Of a stretch of 64,000 bases of DNA, positions 23,629 through 34,737 are shown piece after piece. The stretch covers positions 3,069,025 to 3,133,024 of the forward strand of contig JAALGY010000017.1 of the NCBI GenBank assembly GCA_032358165.1. Direction: 5' to 3'. Position 1 is the first letter of the stretch. Each line of letters opens with the position of its first letter. The notes beneath the pieces were generated by a model. That model was not told the origin of the DNA, did no database searches, and worked only from the letters and a program-made list of their open reading frames with translations. The DNA comes from Diplosphaera chodatii. Its lineage: Eukaryota; Chlorophyta; Trebouxiophyceae; Prasiolales; Stichococcaceae. The translations under genes and the position numbers were made by a program.

Positions 23629-26569
23629 CTAGTTCTTGCGGATCTTGGACGACAGCTTGCACAGGCGCGCCAGCAGGCCCGACAGCTGCAGCCGGGAGCC
23701 CACGCCGTCGCTGATGCGCATGTGCGTCAGCCCGATCTCCTGCACGTGCAGCCACCCACGCCGTGAGCTACCCGCCATACGCTAGAGCCTCCGGCTGTAA
23801 GCAGCAGGAGACAGACGCTCATGCAGCCCTCCGGAACAGGAAGCCAAAATCTACATGAGCGACATGCTGTGCCGCACACCTTGATGTATTCGAGCTTGAG
23901 GAACTCCATCATGTCCGTGTTCCGCGTCACACGGAACAGGGTGCCGATGATGTCTGTGCTGCTGTAGCCGTCATCGAACAGCTTCTGCAGCAGGACGTGA
24001 GAGCCATCGTGTTAGGACGAGGGTTACCCCGATCTGGGGTGACAGAAATGCGTCTGGCTTTCACAACCGCAGAGTGCAGCTCAGGCTGGATTGAGCTAGT
24101 ATTGTGAGGATGATGGGGTGGGAGTGACAGCTGCACAGGACGAGCACCTTCATGCCAGTGTAGGCGGACTGAAGATTGCAGGCGAGGCAGTCCTGCACGA
24201 TCTTGCCCACCAGCAGTGGGTGCGGCTGGTCACACACCTGCAGACACGTTGCTGGGCGTTTTGTACGCCCCTTCAGCAGCCTGCTCAACATGTCTGAGAG
24301 ATGCGCTGGCAACACTGCGCACACAGGGCCTGCTTGGGCATTGGAACACTTAGCAGCACGCACCCTGAAGACGTTGTCGCGGCTGACCAGGCCAAAGCCT
24401 GCCACTGTGGCCTGCATGGCACTGTAACGCAATTGCCATTGTGCAACGCATCAGCACACATCATGCACAGCAGGAGCATCGCTTGATCATGCAGCGTGCC
24501 AGGGAAAGCAGACGACGCTCAGGCATGGCATCTGGACAGAGGGTGCACGAGATCAAACGCGGCCCACCTGCAGATTGTTCAGCGCCTGCCGCATGTCGCC
24601 GTCCGCTGTGAAGATGATGGCCTCGAGGCCCTCCGGAACAGAAGCCACCTGCAGCACGGGACATTGCACGGGACGTTTCCTCATCGCTTGACCGGCCTGA
24701 TCATAGAGACACGGTGCCTCCGGCGTCAAGAGGAGGTGCCACCACGATCGCCCCATACATGAGGGTGATGGCAGCATTAACAGAGTTTGAATCACCACAC
24801 CCCACAGGTACATTGACCACACGTGCTGGGGGTTTGTCCACTGCACCTTTTCCTGTTGGCACACCCACTGCAGGCGCGACAGGATCTCCGCATCGCCCAG
24901 CCGCACAAAGCGCAGGATGGCGCACCGCGACTGGATGGGCTCGATGACCTGCGCACAGCACCAGGCAGCCAGTCAGAGTTTTGCCCCCGGTCTGAACATG
25001 GACATGTGCGCACAGTCCTTCGATGCCGCGACAGGGGACGGTCCCTCACAGGCATCCGCAACGAGGCTGTTGCTTGTGGCGTGCCCTGCAGCCTGCCTGC
25101 ATGCGAGCGCGGCATGCGCTGGGCAGAAGCCAGCACAGCAAAGGCAATGTGAAGATGCACGGTCATCAAAGCGCCAAGCTTCGGATCATCTACAGCAGGC
25201 ACGCGGGTGGCGCGCCTTTGAGGACTGGTTGCACGCGAGCGCAAAGCGAGTGGTGGTGGAGTACAGCTCCATCGTCCGCCGCAGCGCCTGCTGCGCCCCG
25301 CTCGTCATGCTGCAGGGTGGGCGCAGCATCGCGTCAGCGAGCGCATCGGTTGGCGCAGTCTGCAGTGACAGCACTGGGAACAGGCACACGATGCCACAGG
25401 CCTGTGTTTGTGGCGGCGCAGCATGACGCCTCTGCAGGACGAGGCAAATGCGCAAGACCGCTCAGGCAGCGGCCGAAGTCGCCTCAAGCGGGACAGCAGC
25501 TGGTGCACATCGTCCAGTGCACCAGCTGCTGTCCCGCTGTCCCGTTTGGCAAACCCAGTGCATGCCTGTCTGCCTCGTCCAGGATGACGATCTTGTGGCG
25601 GCCCGGCGGCAGCGTCACCTTCTTCTGCGCGAACATCTTGATCTTGTTCCGCACCACGTCAATGCCCCTGCGCACATTCCCCAAGGTCAGAAAAGTGATC
25701 TTGCTGGACGGCCCCCTCCACTGCGATGTCCGTAGCCTGTACAAGTGATGGGCTGCCACTGCTTCCTAGGGCGGCGCTGTGCTGAGTTTCATGTGCAGGG
25801 TGTGCACCTGTCGTCGGAGGCGTTGAGCTCCAGGACGCCCTCCCTGTAGTTGGGGCCCAGCAGCCCGTGCGCCAGCGCCAGGATGCTGGTCGTCTTCCCG
25901 GTGCCGGGCGGCCCCTGAGAGGCCCAGGAGTGTAATATTGATCCGGTCGAATGCTGTTGCACAATGGACTACCGCGGTACGTCTCAAATACACGTGCAGC
26001 TAGCAGCTCGTGTGCCTTCAAGCAGACGGAGTGTCCACGGAGATGGGTCGGCCCGGCAGCCTTCCAGGTGGTGCTGCCATCCACCGTGGACGAGGATATG
26101 CCGTTGCAGCCTCGTGAGCATCTGCGGTATGGCAGGGCAGCAATGAGCAGACATGGGAGCCCGTCACGCACCGCGAGGATGACGTTGGGGAAGTTGCCCT
26201 CCCGGCCGATGACCTGCAGCCGCGACACCGCCTCCACGTTGCCCACCACATCGTCGATGTTCTTGGGGCGATACTTCTCCACCTGGTTGCAGCAACGAGG
26301 CAGCCTAAGCCGAAGGCGCTGCCATGTCACACCGACACTTGGCATGCTGTGTTCAAGCTGGGTGTGTGCCATCTGACATGCGGCAGTTCCCACCAGATGA
26401 TCAGGATGTGGATGGGTTCACCGCGAATTACATGGGCGCCTTAACAGGACATGCTTACCCACGGCAGGTCGTAGGAGGCTGTGGTCTTTGAGGCTGCCGC
26501 TGGCGCAGGCGCGGCTGCAGTGCTGGGCCCCGCAGCATCAACGTCCATGGCCGTGGCGACGTCGGTCAT
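23629..26569 (-). CDS. RFC2: Replication factor C subunit 2 (clamp-loader AAA+ ATPase)
   Basis: Eleven exons: 26459-26569, 26172-26282, 25808-25914, 25566-25667, 25216-25309, 24847-24948, 24568-24648, 24364-24411, 24148-24237, 23880-23984, 23629-23739. They join in frame to 353 residues, matching the usual length of human RFC2/yeast Rfc4. Residues 38-43 are the clamp-loader box VEKYRP, Walker A is GPPGTGKT (75-82), Walker B is LDEAD (139-143), the SRC arginine-finger motif is SRC at 182-184, and the C-terminal collar includes [11 protein letters not shown]. In the nucleus the RFC pentamer opens PCNA and loads it at primer ends. The Ala/Pro-rich N-terminal 37 residues are a variable extension. 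Introns 4 and 5 begin with GC (25565 and 25215); no GT site nearby gives the right phase. Compared with human RFC2, the stretch at the start of exon 7 ([11 protein letters not shown]) is the least conserved. Confidence 0.96.
25487..25538. repeat. Perfect 22-bp inverted repeat with 8-base loop in RFC2 intron 4
   Basis: Arms 25487-25508 and 25517-25538 are exact reverse complements, separated by 8 bases. It lies inside the intron 25310-25565, next to the GC donor at 25565. A strong hairpin would form in RNA of either strand. Whether it has a role or is a replication-slippage scar cannot be told from sequence. Confidence 0.9.
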
Positions 26570-27861
26570 GCTGACCGGCTGTGAAGACCCGCTGGTTACA
26601 GGCGCTGCATTGGTGCGGCTCTTCCATCTGCCATGTTTGATCACTGTAGCGTTGCCGCAGGTGCAGTAGAGCCTCTACCTGACATTGACTGCAGCTGCGT
26701 CTGCCGAGAAAGTCAGATACTATACCGGCATTTCAGCTGAGACAGGCAGCGCAGCGTTGCTGCTCTTTCCAGGCAGGCAGCAGGCCGACAGTTTGAAGCC
26801 AGCTCGAATGTTGCTGTGGTCTTCGCGCGCTCAGCTGATCGTAGGTGTGCTTAGCACTAGGTGCAGGGCAGGTAGCGTACAATGTGCAGCGAGTGAGGTG
26901 TCTATAAGCTGTCACATGCGCACCAGCAACTCAAAGTCATCAGCTCTTCTTTCAGCTCAGCTGTATGCATGCCACGCTGGCATGACGCGTCAAGATGGCC
27001 AGGACACGCTGGCGTGACTCATCAGCTGGCGCAACAAAACAGCGAGCTGTCGGCAAAAGTGCCCACTCTGTTGCTGCCGCGCCCACCCGCCCGACATCAT
27101 ATGCTAGCGTGCGTACCTAGGACGAGCCTGTTGCCGCGTTGATAGCTGCCAGCCCAAGGTAGGCTTCTCTCGGCTGCAAGGCTGTTCCGTTGCAAAACTT
27201 GAATCGTGTAGGACCTTTAGAAGTGGCCATGGTGCTCGCGGCCTGCAGTGCTGATCCCAAACTCGCAAGTGATGCGCTGCTGGACATCACATACACCTGC
27301 CACGGCCTGTTGTAGACACGGCAGACATGCAGCTCACTCCAACATTTGGAGGCAGGAAGATTGGGCGGCTGCTCAGCCCTCCGTCGATGTGCAGCTAGTT
27401 CATGACGAACACTGCTGCGCTTCCTACTTTGCGTGTTGACAGTCCTTCGGCTGGAGGAGTGTCAGGGGTCCACCTCAAGGGTCCATTGCGAGGCAGACAT
27501 GTAGAGCAGATCAAAAGCAACACATGAGCTTCTGTTGCGAAGCGCAGTGCAATGTTGCTGTGGTAGGTGAACATGTTGAGGTGGCCAGCTGCGAAGCGCA
27601 GTGCAATGTTGCTGTGGTAGGTGAACATGTTGAGGTGGCCAGCCACCAGGCTGGGCTGGGCTGCACTCTGGCTGCCGCAGCAGGGTTGACACCGATCAGC
27701 GAAATTTCCTTCAGCGTCTGTTGCTGATCAGCGCAGCACTCAGCAGACCTTGCCACCTGCTTGTTCAGGTACAAGCAACGCAACAGCAGCAGGCGCTTCT
27801 TGCGGCGTTCACACGGTGCAAACCCCCTCACGCACAGACAGCTGCCGGACAGCGCAGCACC
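26570..27861. promoter_or_regulatory. Divergent intergenic region between RFC2 and the SAP/SPIRAL1-like gene
   Basis: About 1.3 kb between outward-pointing starts, holding both promoters. It contains a 54-base tandem duplication at 27537-27644. No coding exon or known promoter motif was recognised. Confidence 0.45.
27537..27644. repeat. 54-base unit, two near-identical tandem copies
   Basis: Two copies, 27537-27590 and 27591-27644, each beginning GCGAAGCGCAGTGCAATG. It lies about 220-320 bases upstream of the SAP/SPIRAL1-like start. No reading frame of interest. Confidence 0.9.
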
Positions 27862-30067
27862 ATGGTGCAGGTGAGCCTGCAGCACACGAACACAGTCCAT
27901 AATTCCTGCCCATGTACATGCATCTCCTGGGTTACAATCGTGCATCAGTCGCTACCTCTTCCCCTTCTGCGAGAGCGCAGTACCGGCAGCCCATCACAAG
28001 TCTCCGCCACCATAGCAAGAGCTGATCAGCGGGACTGGCCGCCCTGCAGGTGCAGGACTACCTGCGGCCGCTGATGCTGAAGGACCTGCGGACGCAGTGC
28101 CGCGCGCGGGGCATCAACCCCGGCGGCGGGCGTGAGGCCCTGGCCGAGCGCGTTGGCGAGCACATGCTCGCCACCCAGGACTTGTGAGCAGATCCATGTG
28201 GACAGACCTCGCACGATGTAGTTTGTTGCATGATCACTTGTGCCTGCTGCAGCAGCAGCTCAGAGGCCCTGGCCAAGCGCAGGAGCGAGCACATGCTCAC
28301 ATCTGAGACAGTGCACTCATCCTGCAAACCGCCAGCATTGTAGGCCCCTAATACAGCATCATGGCTCGGTGTGTGCGGCACCCAGCAGTGGCTGCAAGGA
28401 GCCGGCACCACATCCGGGCAGAGCATGCCGGCTGTGCAGAAAGTCAGCAGACCTGCATGCAGATGTCAGTTCCTCACCGATTGACATGGAGGTTGGACAA
28501 CAGCAGCGGGCGCCAAGCAGTATCTTAAAGATAACAAGCGCAGCACTGCCGCCCGAATCCTGCAGTGTCCAAGCTGGGGTCGCAAGTGCACCGACTGCTC
28601 CTTGATGTGTACGCCTGCAGCACCATCTTTGCTGAGGCGCCAGCGGCTCCCGGCGCCGCTGAAGACGGCCCCGCCACCTACATGTCCCGCGGCGCTGCAC
28701 AGCAGCGTGCGGAGCCGCCGCAGGCCAACAACTACACCCGCCCCAACGGCCAGAACGTGAGTGACTGGTCCCTGAATGGTGCTTCTGACATTGGCACCCA
28801 CTGCATGGCTGGCGTGACGTGCAGTTGAGCTGATGCGTGAGGTGGTGCAGGTCGACAGCAGCTGCTCAGTTCCGGCTCTGTTCTCAAGCACCAACATCGC
28901 GCCCACATAGGATGCATGCAGACAACAGGGCTGTGGTGGCACGAGCTGCCACACACGAGCAACGTTGTCTGGCTGACTGCAGGTGGGCAACCACATCACA
29001 GACCGCCCCAGCAGCCGCGTGACGGCGCCCCCTGGCGGCGCCTCCCAGGTCCACTTTGGCGGGTACGGCGGCGACGTCACCCCAGAGGTAGGCTCCAGCA
29101 CATGCGCACGCTTATGTGGCCAGTATGTGCAGGCCCCCCGCTGCGGGGCTGGCTGCCGGTGTACTCATCGCCGGTCTGCAAGGGGCTGCACGCTGTTGTT
29201 CCTCCGTCAAACAGCTCACAGCAGGCCTGGCGTCAGTAATTGAGCGTCAGCAGGTGTGGCTGCAGATGCTGGTTGTCATTCAGAACATCGGCCGCGCCCT
29301 TCATCCTGTACCTGGTGCTGTCTGCGCTTGCAGCTGCTCGGCACCAGGATCTCGGTCTTCAGCTCATAACTTCACCTGCATAACGCAGCCGCCGCCAACG
29401 GACACTTCGTTCCTTCTGCAGGCGGCGGCGGCGCTGGCCGACGTCAGCAACCAGCCCGTCAGCCGCTTCCCCGAGGCGAGCTCCAAGCCGCCGGCCCACC
29501 TCGCCGCGCAGGAGCAGCCCATGGTGTGCACCTTCGTGCTCGTTGCTCATAAAATCAGTGTCATCGAGCCTGAGCCTTGCATCCGTCTGCTCCGGTGCTG
29601 CTGATAAGATGTGCTGTGTGCAGCTGGCTGCATGCCGGCCCGTGCACTGTGGGCACGTCCCGCTCTGGTCTAGACCCTCATGGGCTGATGCTGCAGGGTG
29701 CCTCCCCGCCGCAGCACGGCCACTTCAGCGGCCACGGCATGAGCCGCGCCGGCGGCGTGGCCATCAACAACTACACCCGCACCCAGGGCCAGAACGTGAG
29801 GATCGCAGCCAACAGTCATACCGACATCCACGTTCCCTTGCCCGCTTGGCGGTTGCCTCTGCATGAGCAGCCTGCGTGCACGGTTGCGCAGCGCCCGCAC
29901 GACTGGTGCTGTGTCTATCCAGGTGCCAGCGCCTGTCCACAGCCGAGATCTAGTGAATTAGCCGCAACATGTCGTGTGTGATGCAGGTGGGCAACTTCCT
30001 GAGCGACCGCCCCAGCAGCCGCGTGCTGGCGCCGCCTGGCGGCGCATCCCAGGTCTTCTTCGGCTGA
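27862..30067 (+). CDS. SAP-domain protein with two SPIRAL1-like repeats
   Basis: Seven exons: 27862-27870, 28050-28183, 28621-28756, 28983-29087, 29422-29523, 29697-29795, 29987-30067. They join in frame to 221 residues. Residues about 12-43 fit a SAP motif (LKDLRTQCRARGINPGGGRE), usually DNA- or chromatin-binding. Two copies of a SPIRAL1/Jupiter-type repeat follow: NNYTRPNGQN then DRPSSRVTAPPGGASQVHFG, and NNYTRTQGQN then DRPSSRVLAPPGGASQVFFG at the very C-terminus. SPIRAL1-family proteins bind cortical microtubules. In both copies the intron falls right after GQN, so the repeat arose by exon-pair duplication. The 9-base first exon is short, and the second exon could also begin 6 bases later (28056). 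A link between chromatin or nuclear structure and microtubules is only inference. Confidence 0.8.
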
Positions 30068-30559
30068 GGACACATTCCGCCAGCATGCAACCACATCTCG
30101 GCAGGGATGATACGGCGTTCTGGAGGCAGCACGCACATGCAGCTACCTGCCTGGTCAGCTGGAACATGCTGACAAGGAGGGATTTGTTGCGTGTGTCATC
30201 TGGGCACGCATGCCCTAGGGAGACTCAGAACATGGCCCACTGTCGCCTGGGTGGGGGAGTGCACATCGCTTGCAGCTGTGTTTACATTCGTAGTGCACAG
30301 GCAGCCACATCAGCAGCTTCTATTTTCGTCACAGTCTTCATGTTGCTGCAAGCAAGGTTCATCGCTGCAAGCGAGTGCTGGTCATTACAAAGAAGTCTTG
30401 GCCAACGCCACATGCATACCGTATGCTGATCAAAATGGAATCTGTTGAACAAACCCTGCCAACTCCACTGGTCAGAACTCCTTTGCGTCAGCAGAACAAC
30501 ACAACCTTGCCTGCTGTTGACTGTCCGTACCGGCACGGACATGGAGCTAGGTTTGCTGG
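30068..30559. other. Convergent intergenic region (3' UTRs)
   Basis: Holds the 3' ends of the SAP/SPIRAL1-like gene (+) and mTERF-like gene A (-). A minus-strand TGTAA lies at 30282-30286, about 275 bases past the mTERF A stop. Nothing else seen. Confidence 0.5.
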
Positions 30560-31315
30560 TCACCGTGCACTTTCAATGATGTGCTCGAGTTGCGCCAGGG
30601 CTGAGTCCTCAAAGCTCTTCGCCACAGCATCATGAAGCACTTTGCGTGACCCATCTGCCACTTCCCTCCCGCAATGGTACCGCAGGCACTCGGGCATCTC
30701 CACAATGAGACCCCGCAGCCGTCGCGGGCTGAGCCTGAAGCTCATTTGCAGGTTCTCTGCGATGTTGCACAGCCTGTTCCTGCTTGCAAGCAGGAGATGT
30801 GGCTGTGCAGTCAGCACCGCTGCCGCCTCTTCTGCTGTCAAGCCAAGCTCTGCCAGGCGCGAGTGCGAGGCTGCGATGTCGCTAGGCCCTGACGTCAGGA
30901 CCTCGGGCACTGCAGCCAGTCGTGCCCCAAGTTCAGCTGGCAACAGCTTGCCTCCAAAGGCGGCCGCCACTGCATCGACCCGCGCTTGCACTTCGCCGGG
31001 CTCCAGGGATGCGATCTCAGGCTCGACCTTCAGCATCCAGGCCACCTTGACTGGTGACAGCCCGAGGCTGATCAGGATGCTGCCCGCTTGCTGATGTCCC
31101 TTGGTGGCGGTCATGGCCTGGTCCTGACCGTATACGTATGCGTACCCACTGTCAGCAGCATCGACCATCTCGGGTGGGGAGTCCATGAACAGCGCATTGG
31201 TGGGCACATTGACCAGGCGGGTGCTGGTGCTGCCGAGCTGCAGCTGCTTGGTGACGCTGACGCCTGTTGAGCCGCTCAGCCTCGTCCGCTGGGGAGGCGT
31301 TGTAGCGGGAGTCAT
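30560..31315 (-). CDS. mTERF-like protein A
   Basis: Single uninterrupted frame of 251 residues from ATG 31315. The frame stays open slightly further upstream without another ATG, so a short upstream exon is possible. It contains degenerate mTERF repeats: SILISLGLSPVKVAWML, LAELGLTAEEAAAVLTAQP and LRGLIVEMPECLRY. mTERF proteins are organelle nucleic-acid-binding alpha-solenoids that control transcription termination, splicing or ribosome assembly, so organelle targeting is expected; no clear transit peptide is visible in this copy. It is paralogous to B and C to its right, sharing the block VQARVDAVAAAFGG. It lacks the GMTSF tail that ends B and C. Confidence 0.7.
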   Translation of the reverse strand: MTPATTPPQRTRLSGSTGVSVTKQLQLGSTSTRLVNVPTNALFMDSPPEMVDAADSGYAYVYGQDQAMTATKGHQQAGSILISLGLSPVKVAWMLKVEPEIASLEPGEVQARVDAVAAAFGGKLLPAELGARLAAVPEVLTSGPSDIAASHSRLAELGLTAEEAAAVLTAQPHLLLASRNRLCNIAENLQMSFRLSPRRLRGLIVEMPECLRYHCGREVADGSRKVLHDAVAKSFEDSALAQLEHIIESAR

Positions 31316-32861
31316 TCGAGCTTCTAGCGGCTGAGTCCGTTGCGTCAAGTTGACAGCGCGTGCAGGCGACTTCCATATTGGTGAAGGGCCTGCAGATATT
31401 GCAAGATACCCTGAGGCATGTGCACAACTAGGGCGTGATTGTCTGTTGCAGGGCAGAAGAGCAACAGCAGCACTCTCAGCACATCAGTAGCATGCATGTC
31501 TAGCTGCTGAACTCTAACAACATGGACCGTCACACATCAGATGGGAATGTGAGGCGGTGAAGGTGTCAAACAGGCTTACCAGTATGGTTGCTTGAAACGG
31601 AAACACGGCTTGGCAGGGAGGTGGGTCGCTGCTGCGTGATGGTCCAGGAGCGGCATGCTGTCGTTGTCAGCAGCGCCATTGTTGCCGCTGCATGCAGGAA
31701 GATACGCTCAGGCTTGTTTAAAAGAAGCCTACGTACCGTGGTCATCATTCAGTTGCCTCGCACTGACGGGCATGCTTTTGCCATGCAGTGCGCGTGTTGC
31801 ACGAGGCAGCCAAGATTGGCACAGTCTCCTTGGCTTGCATTGCACTCCCCATGCGTTGAGACCGATGCATGACGTTTACGTGCTGTGGCTAGGGTGCGCG
31901 CACTTGCTGACTGTTCGGTCCGAAAGACAGAGCGACGGGGTTGGCTCCCAACAGCTCGCTGCTTCGCCAGCAACCGCCTAGCTACTCCGCCCACTCAGCT
32001 GCCCTGAACCTTGCGACTGTGCTTGATCTGCGCAGAGTACTCAGTGTGCGCTGTGGCCGCTGCACGACGCCATGCAGAAGAGTTGTTGGCCAAGAGCGGA
32101 CATTCCGAGGCCCATGCCAAACCCTGCAGATCGTCTGACAGGAACAGGCTGCACGTCCTTGTCCTGCACTGCCACAGGCGTTGCCGGTAGATTCTACAGT
32201 AGCATCATGATGGTTGCCATCTGCTGATCTGCACGAGTAAAGGACCACCTAGCTGCGTAGGTGCATGCAGGGCATGTTGACCCTCAACTTGCCATGTGCA
32301 GCAGTACCTCTTCATATCAGTGCAGCTGAGATGTAACGTGTCATCGCCAACCTTGGATTCAGTGATGTGCCTCATGTGCAGAGGGCATCTCTTGCTACGC
32401 AAACATCATCAGCCATTGCGTCCGCCTCATGCCAGCTTGCACATACACCGCTGCATTCAGATGGCAGTCAGCAGCGTTACCCAGCAGCTTGCGGATCTGC
32501 AGGTGATCTGAAGGGAAGAAATAGCGAGTGTGCGCGCACTTCATGAGCACAGCACTGGAGTGTGCACTTCCCCCGTGGGGACTGCAGTATGGTGAGCGCG
32601 GTCATCCACAGCAGGCGCAGCCTGGCGCACAGCCAGCAGGCAGCAGGGTATCGTGGCTGTAGCACGCTCATGGTGGAGGGAGCGTGCTGCGGCAGACTCA
32701 CCATGCATCAGGACGCACATAACATGGCCTGCTCGCCGGCAACAGGGTCGCGCTCAACTCAGGAGCTACAGTCTGCATCTTCTGGGAGGATGATCAACGG
32801 CAGCTCTTGATCGCCAACATAACAGTTACAAAGACGTCTGTATCTGTTTGTTCATTGCGCT
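31316..32861. other. Intergenic region upstream of mTERF A and downstream of mTERF B; duplicated DNA
   Basis: No supported gene. Parts recur upstream of the other mTERF copies: a segment near 31598-31660 beginning GAAACACGG, matched near 33913, and one near 32095-32140 containing GCGGACATTCCGAG and CCAAACCCTGCAGAT, matched near 34391-34440 and 39576-39620. This marks the flank as part of the duplicated unit. A minus-strand TGTAA at 32826-32830 lies just past the mTERF B stop. Confidence 0.6.
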
Positions 32862-33761
32862 TTAGGCTGCACATGAGCTGAAAGATGTCATGCCAACCTT
32901 GCCTGCCGCACAAGGTGCTACCCTGACACGACCGCTGGTGACATCAGCTATCACATGCGCAAGACGCCTGCCATCGGTGCCCTGGAACTGCTTTGCTACC
33001 AGGTCCCGCAGGCTGCGTCGTGACTCTGGCGTCATGGCTTTGCCGCACTGCCTCCGGAGGCAGAGTGGAAACTGTATGATGAGAGCCCGCAGCTGCTGTG
33101 GGCTGAGCTCGTAGCACAGCTGCAGGGTTTCGGCTGTGCTGCGCAACTTCTTCGTGCCTACGAGCAGCAGGGCTGGCTGTGCCGCCAGCACTTCTGCCGC
33201 CTCATTGGCCGTCAAGCCCAGCACCTCCAGCCGGACGTGCGCAGCTGCAATGTCGCTGGGTGCCAGCGTCAGCACCCTTGGCTCTGCACGCAGCCGTCTC
33301 AGAAGCGCCGCAGCTGACAGGCCGCCGCCGAATGCCGCTGCCACCGCATCGACCCGCGCCTGCAGCTCGCTGGATTCCAGGGTGCCGAGCTGTGGCCAGC
33401 GGCTCAGCGCCCAGGCGACCCTGGAGTGACTGAGCCCGAGGCCCACCAGGAACCCAGCTGCCTGCCGATGCTCGGCAGCAATGGCTGGGTTCTGACCCTG
33501 GCCAGAGGCGGCGGCAGCTCTTGACTTGGGCTCTGCTGGCTTGCTTGGCGCTGGAGCCTTGCTTGACACTTTGGATGCACTTTGCGCTGCGCTGTCAGTG
33601 CCAAACTTCTCGGCTGCTGGCGCCTTCAGCTGTGCTGCGGTGAACAGCACGAAGTCACTGCCGCCGCCGCTTCCCGCTGCCACGACCATTAATGGCAGCC
33701 TTGAGATGTGCCGCGCTGCGCGGTGCTGCTGCCACCCCGTCCATCGGCCTGTCAAGACCAT
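32862..33761 (-). CDS. mTERF-like protein B with probable organelle transit peptide
   Basis: Single frame of 299 residues from ATG 33761. That start gives an Arg-rich N-terminus without acidic residues (MVLTGRWTGWQQHRAARHIS), as in mitochondrial or plastid transit peptides. ATG 33689 is a later alternative. A Ser/Ala/Pro/Lys-rich linker is followed by mTERF-type repeats: FLVGLGLSHSRVAWALSRWP, LEVLGLTANEAAEVLAAQP and LRALIIQFPLCLRRQCG. The C-terminus ends in GKVGMTSFSSCAA. Paralogue of A and C. Expected to act on organelle DNA or RNA; the exact target is unknown. Confidence 0.75.
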   Translation of the reverse strand: MVLTGRWTGWQQHRAARHISRLPLMVVAAGSGGGSDFVLFTAAQLKAPAAEKFGTDSAAQSASKVSSKAPAPSKPAEPKSRAAAASGQGQNPAIAAEHRQAAGFLVGLGLSHSRVAWALSRWPQLGTLESSELQARVDAVAAAFGGGLSAAALLRRLRAEPRVLTLAPSDIAAAHVRLEVLGLTANEAAEVLAAQPALLLVGTKKLRSTAETLQLCYELSPQQLRALIIQFPLCLRRQCGKAMTPESRRSLRDLVAKQFQGTDGRRLAHVIADVTSGRVRVAPCAAGKVGMTSFSSCAA

Positions 33762-34737
33762 GTATGTCATATGCAAGCTGACATAAATGCAATCTGGAGC
33801 AGCGGTGATGCACTCATCAGTGTTCGCAGAACGACAGACATCACGCTGGTGTGGGCAGGAATAGCTAGGAAAGCAGCAGGTGACAGTCGACCACATCCCT
33901 TTAGCACGTTACCTGCGGAAACACGGCATGGCAGGGAGGCTGGCTGCTGCTGCGCCAGAGACCAAGGGCGGGACGCCGCCAAGACCATCGAGACCATTTG
34001 CGCCACTGCGTATGGCAAGTTCAATGGTTATCATGGCGGGCACTGTCCGTAGACAGCTGCAGCATTTCGTGCTGCAGCCGCGGAGTGCCCAAACACGCAT
34101 GTGCAGACCATTCGCATCGTCGAGGCATGCGTTGTGCAGTCACGTAGCATTGCAAGCTATAAGAGATACCATAAGTGATTTTAGACATTGAGCTGGCCAT
34201 GCTGCAGCTGTGCACCTGTTGAACGCGGCGGTTCGAGAGACAAAGCGCCGGGATGGCTCCCCGATAGTGTTCTGTTCAGCTTCTCTCACCAGCACGCTTC
34301 CACTTGGACGCTTACAGCTGCATCAGCTCACGACGCGCTGCTACAACCTCTTTGGTATACCTGGTATTGCTGCTGTGAAGGCGCTGTGCCGTGCGCAGCG
34401 TGAGCGGACATTCCGAGTCGACCCCAAACCCTGCAGATGTCTGACAGGCACAGCCAGAGCACTCTGCATCTCTGCTGCACGGCCTCACTGACGTATCTGA
34501 GTGGATCCTTGGCTCGCGCTCGTGCGGTGCGTGCTACGTCAGAAAGATTTGCTTGCGTCGAGCGGTGTCGGTTGCTGCAGCAAGCTCAGGCTGACGTGTG
34601 CGGTGCCGCCTCATGTGCAGCAGAACTCAGTCGTTCTCACAAGCACGCTGCTTTTATCGCTTGATCTGGGGTTGCCACAGCACCTCTTTGCTCCACGTTC
34701 AAGAGAAGTCATACCGTGCTGTGCCTCCCAGAGATAC
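33762..34737. other. Intergenic region upstream of mTERF B; second copy of the duplicated flank
   Basis: Matches the flank of mTERF A (near 33913 and 34391-34440) and shades into the copied 5' region of the DarP-like gene from about 34735. No supported gene. Confidence 0.55.

Noticed and set aside
30314..30570. Mobile element suspected from scattered short repeats around the mTERF genes
   Set aside because: No transposase, terminal repeats or target-site duplication seen. The repeats are explained by tandem duplication of the gene block.
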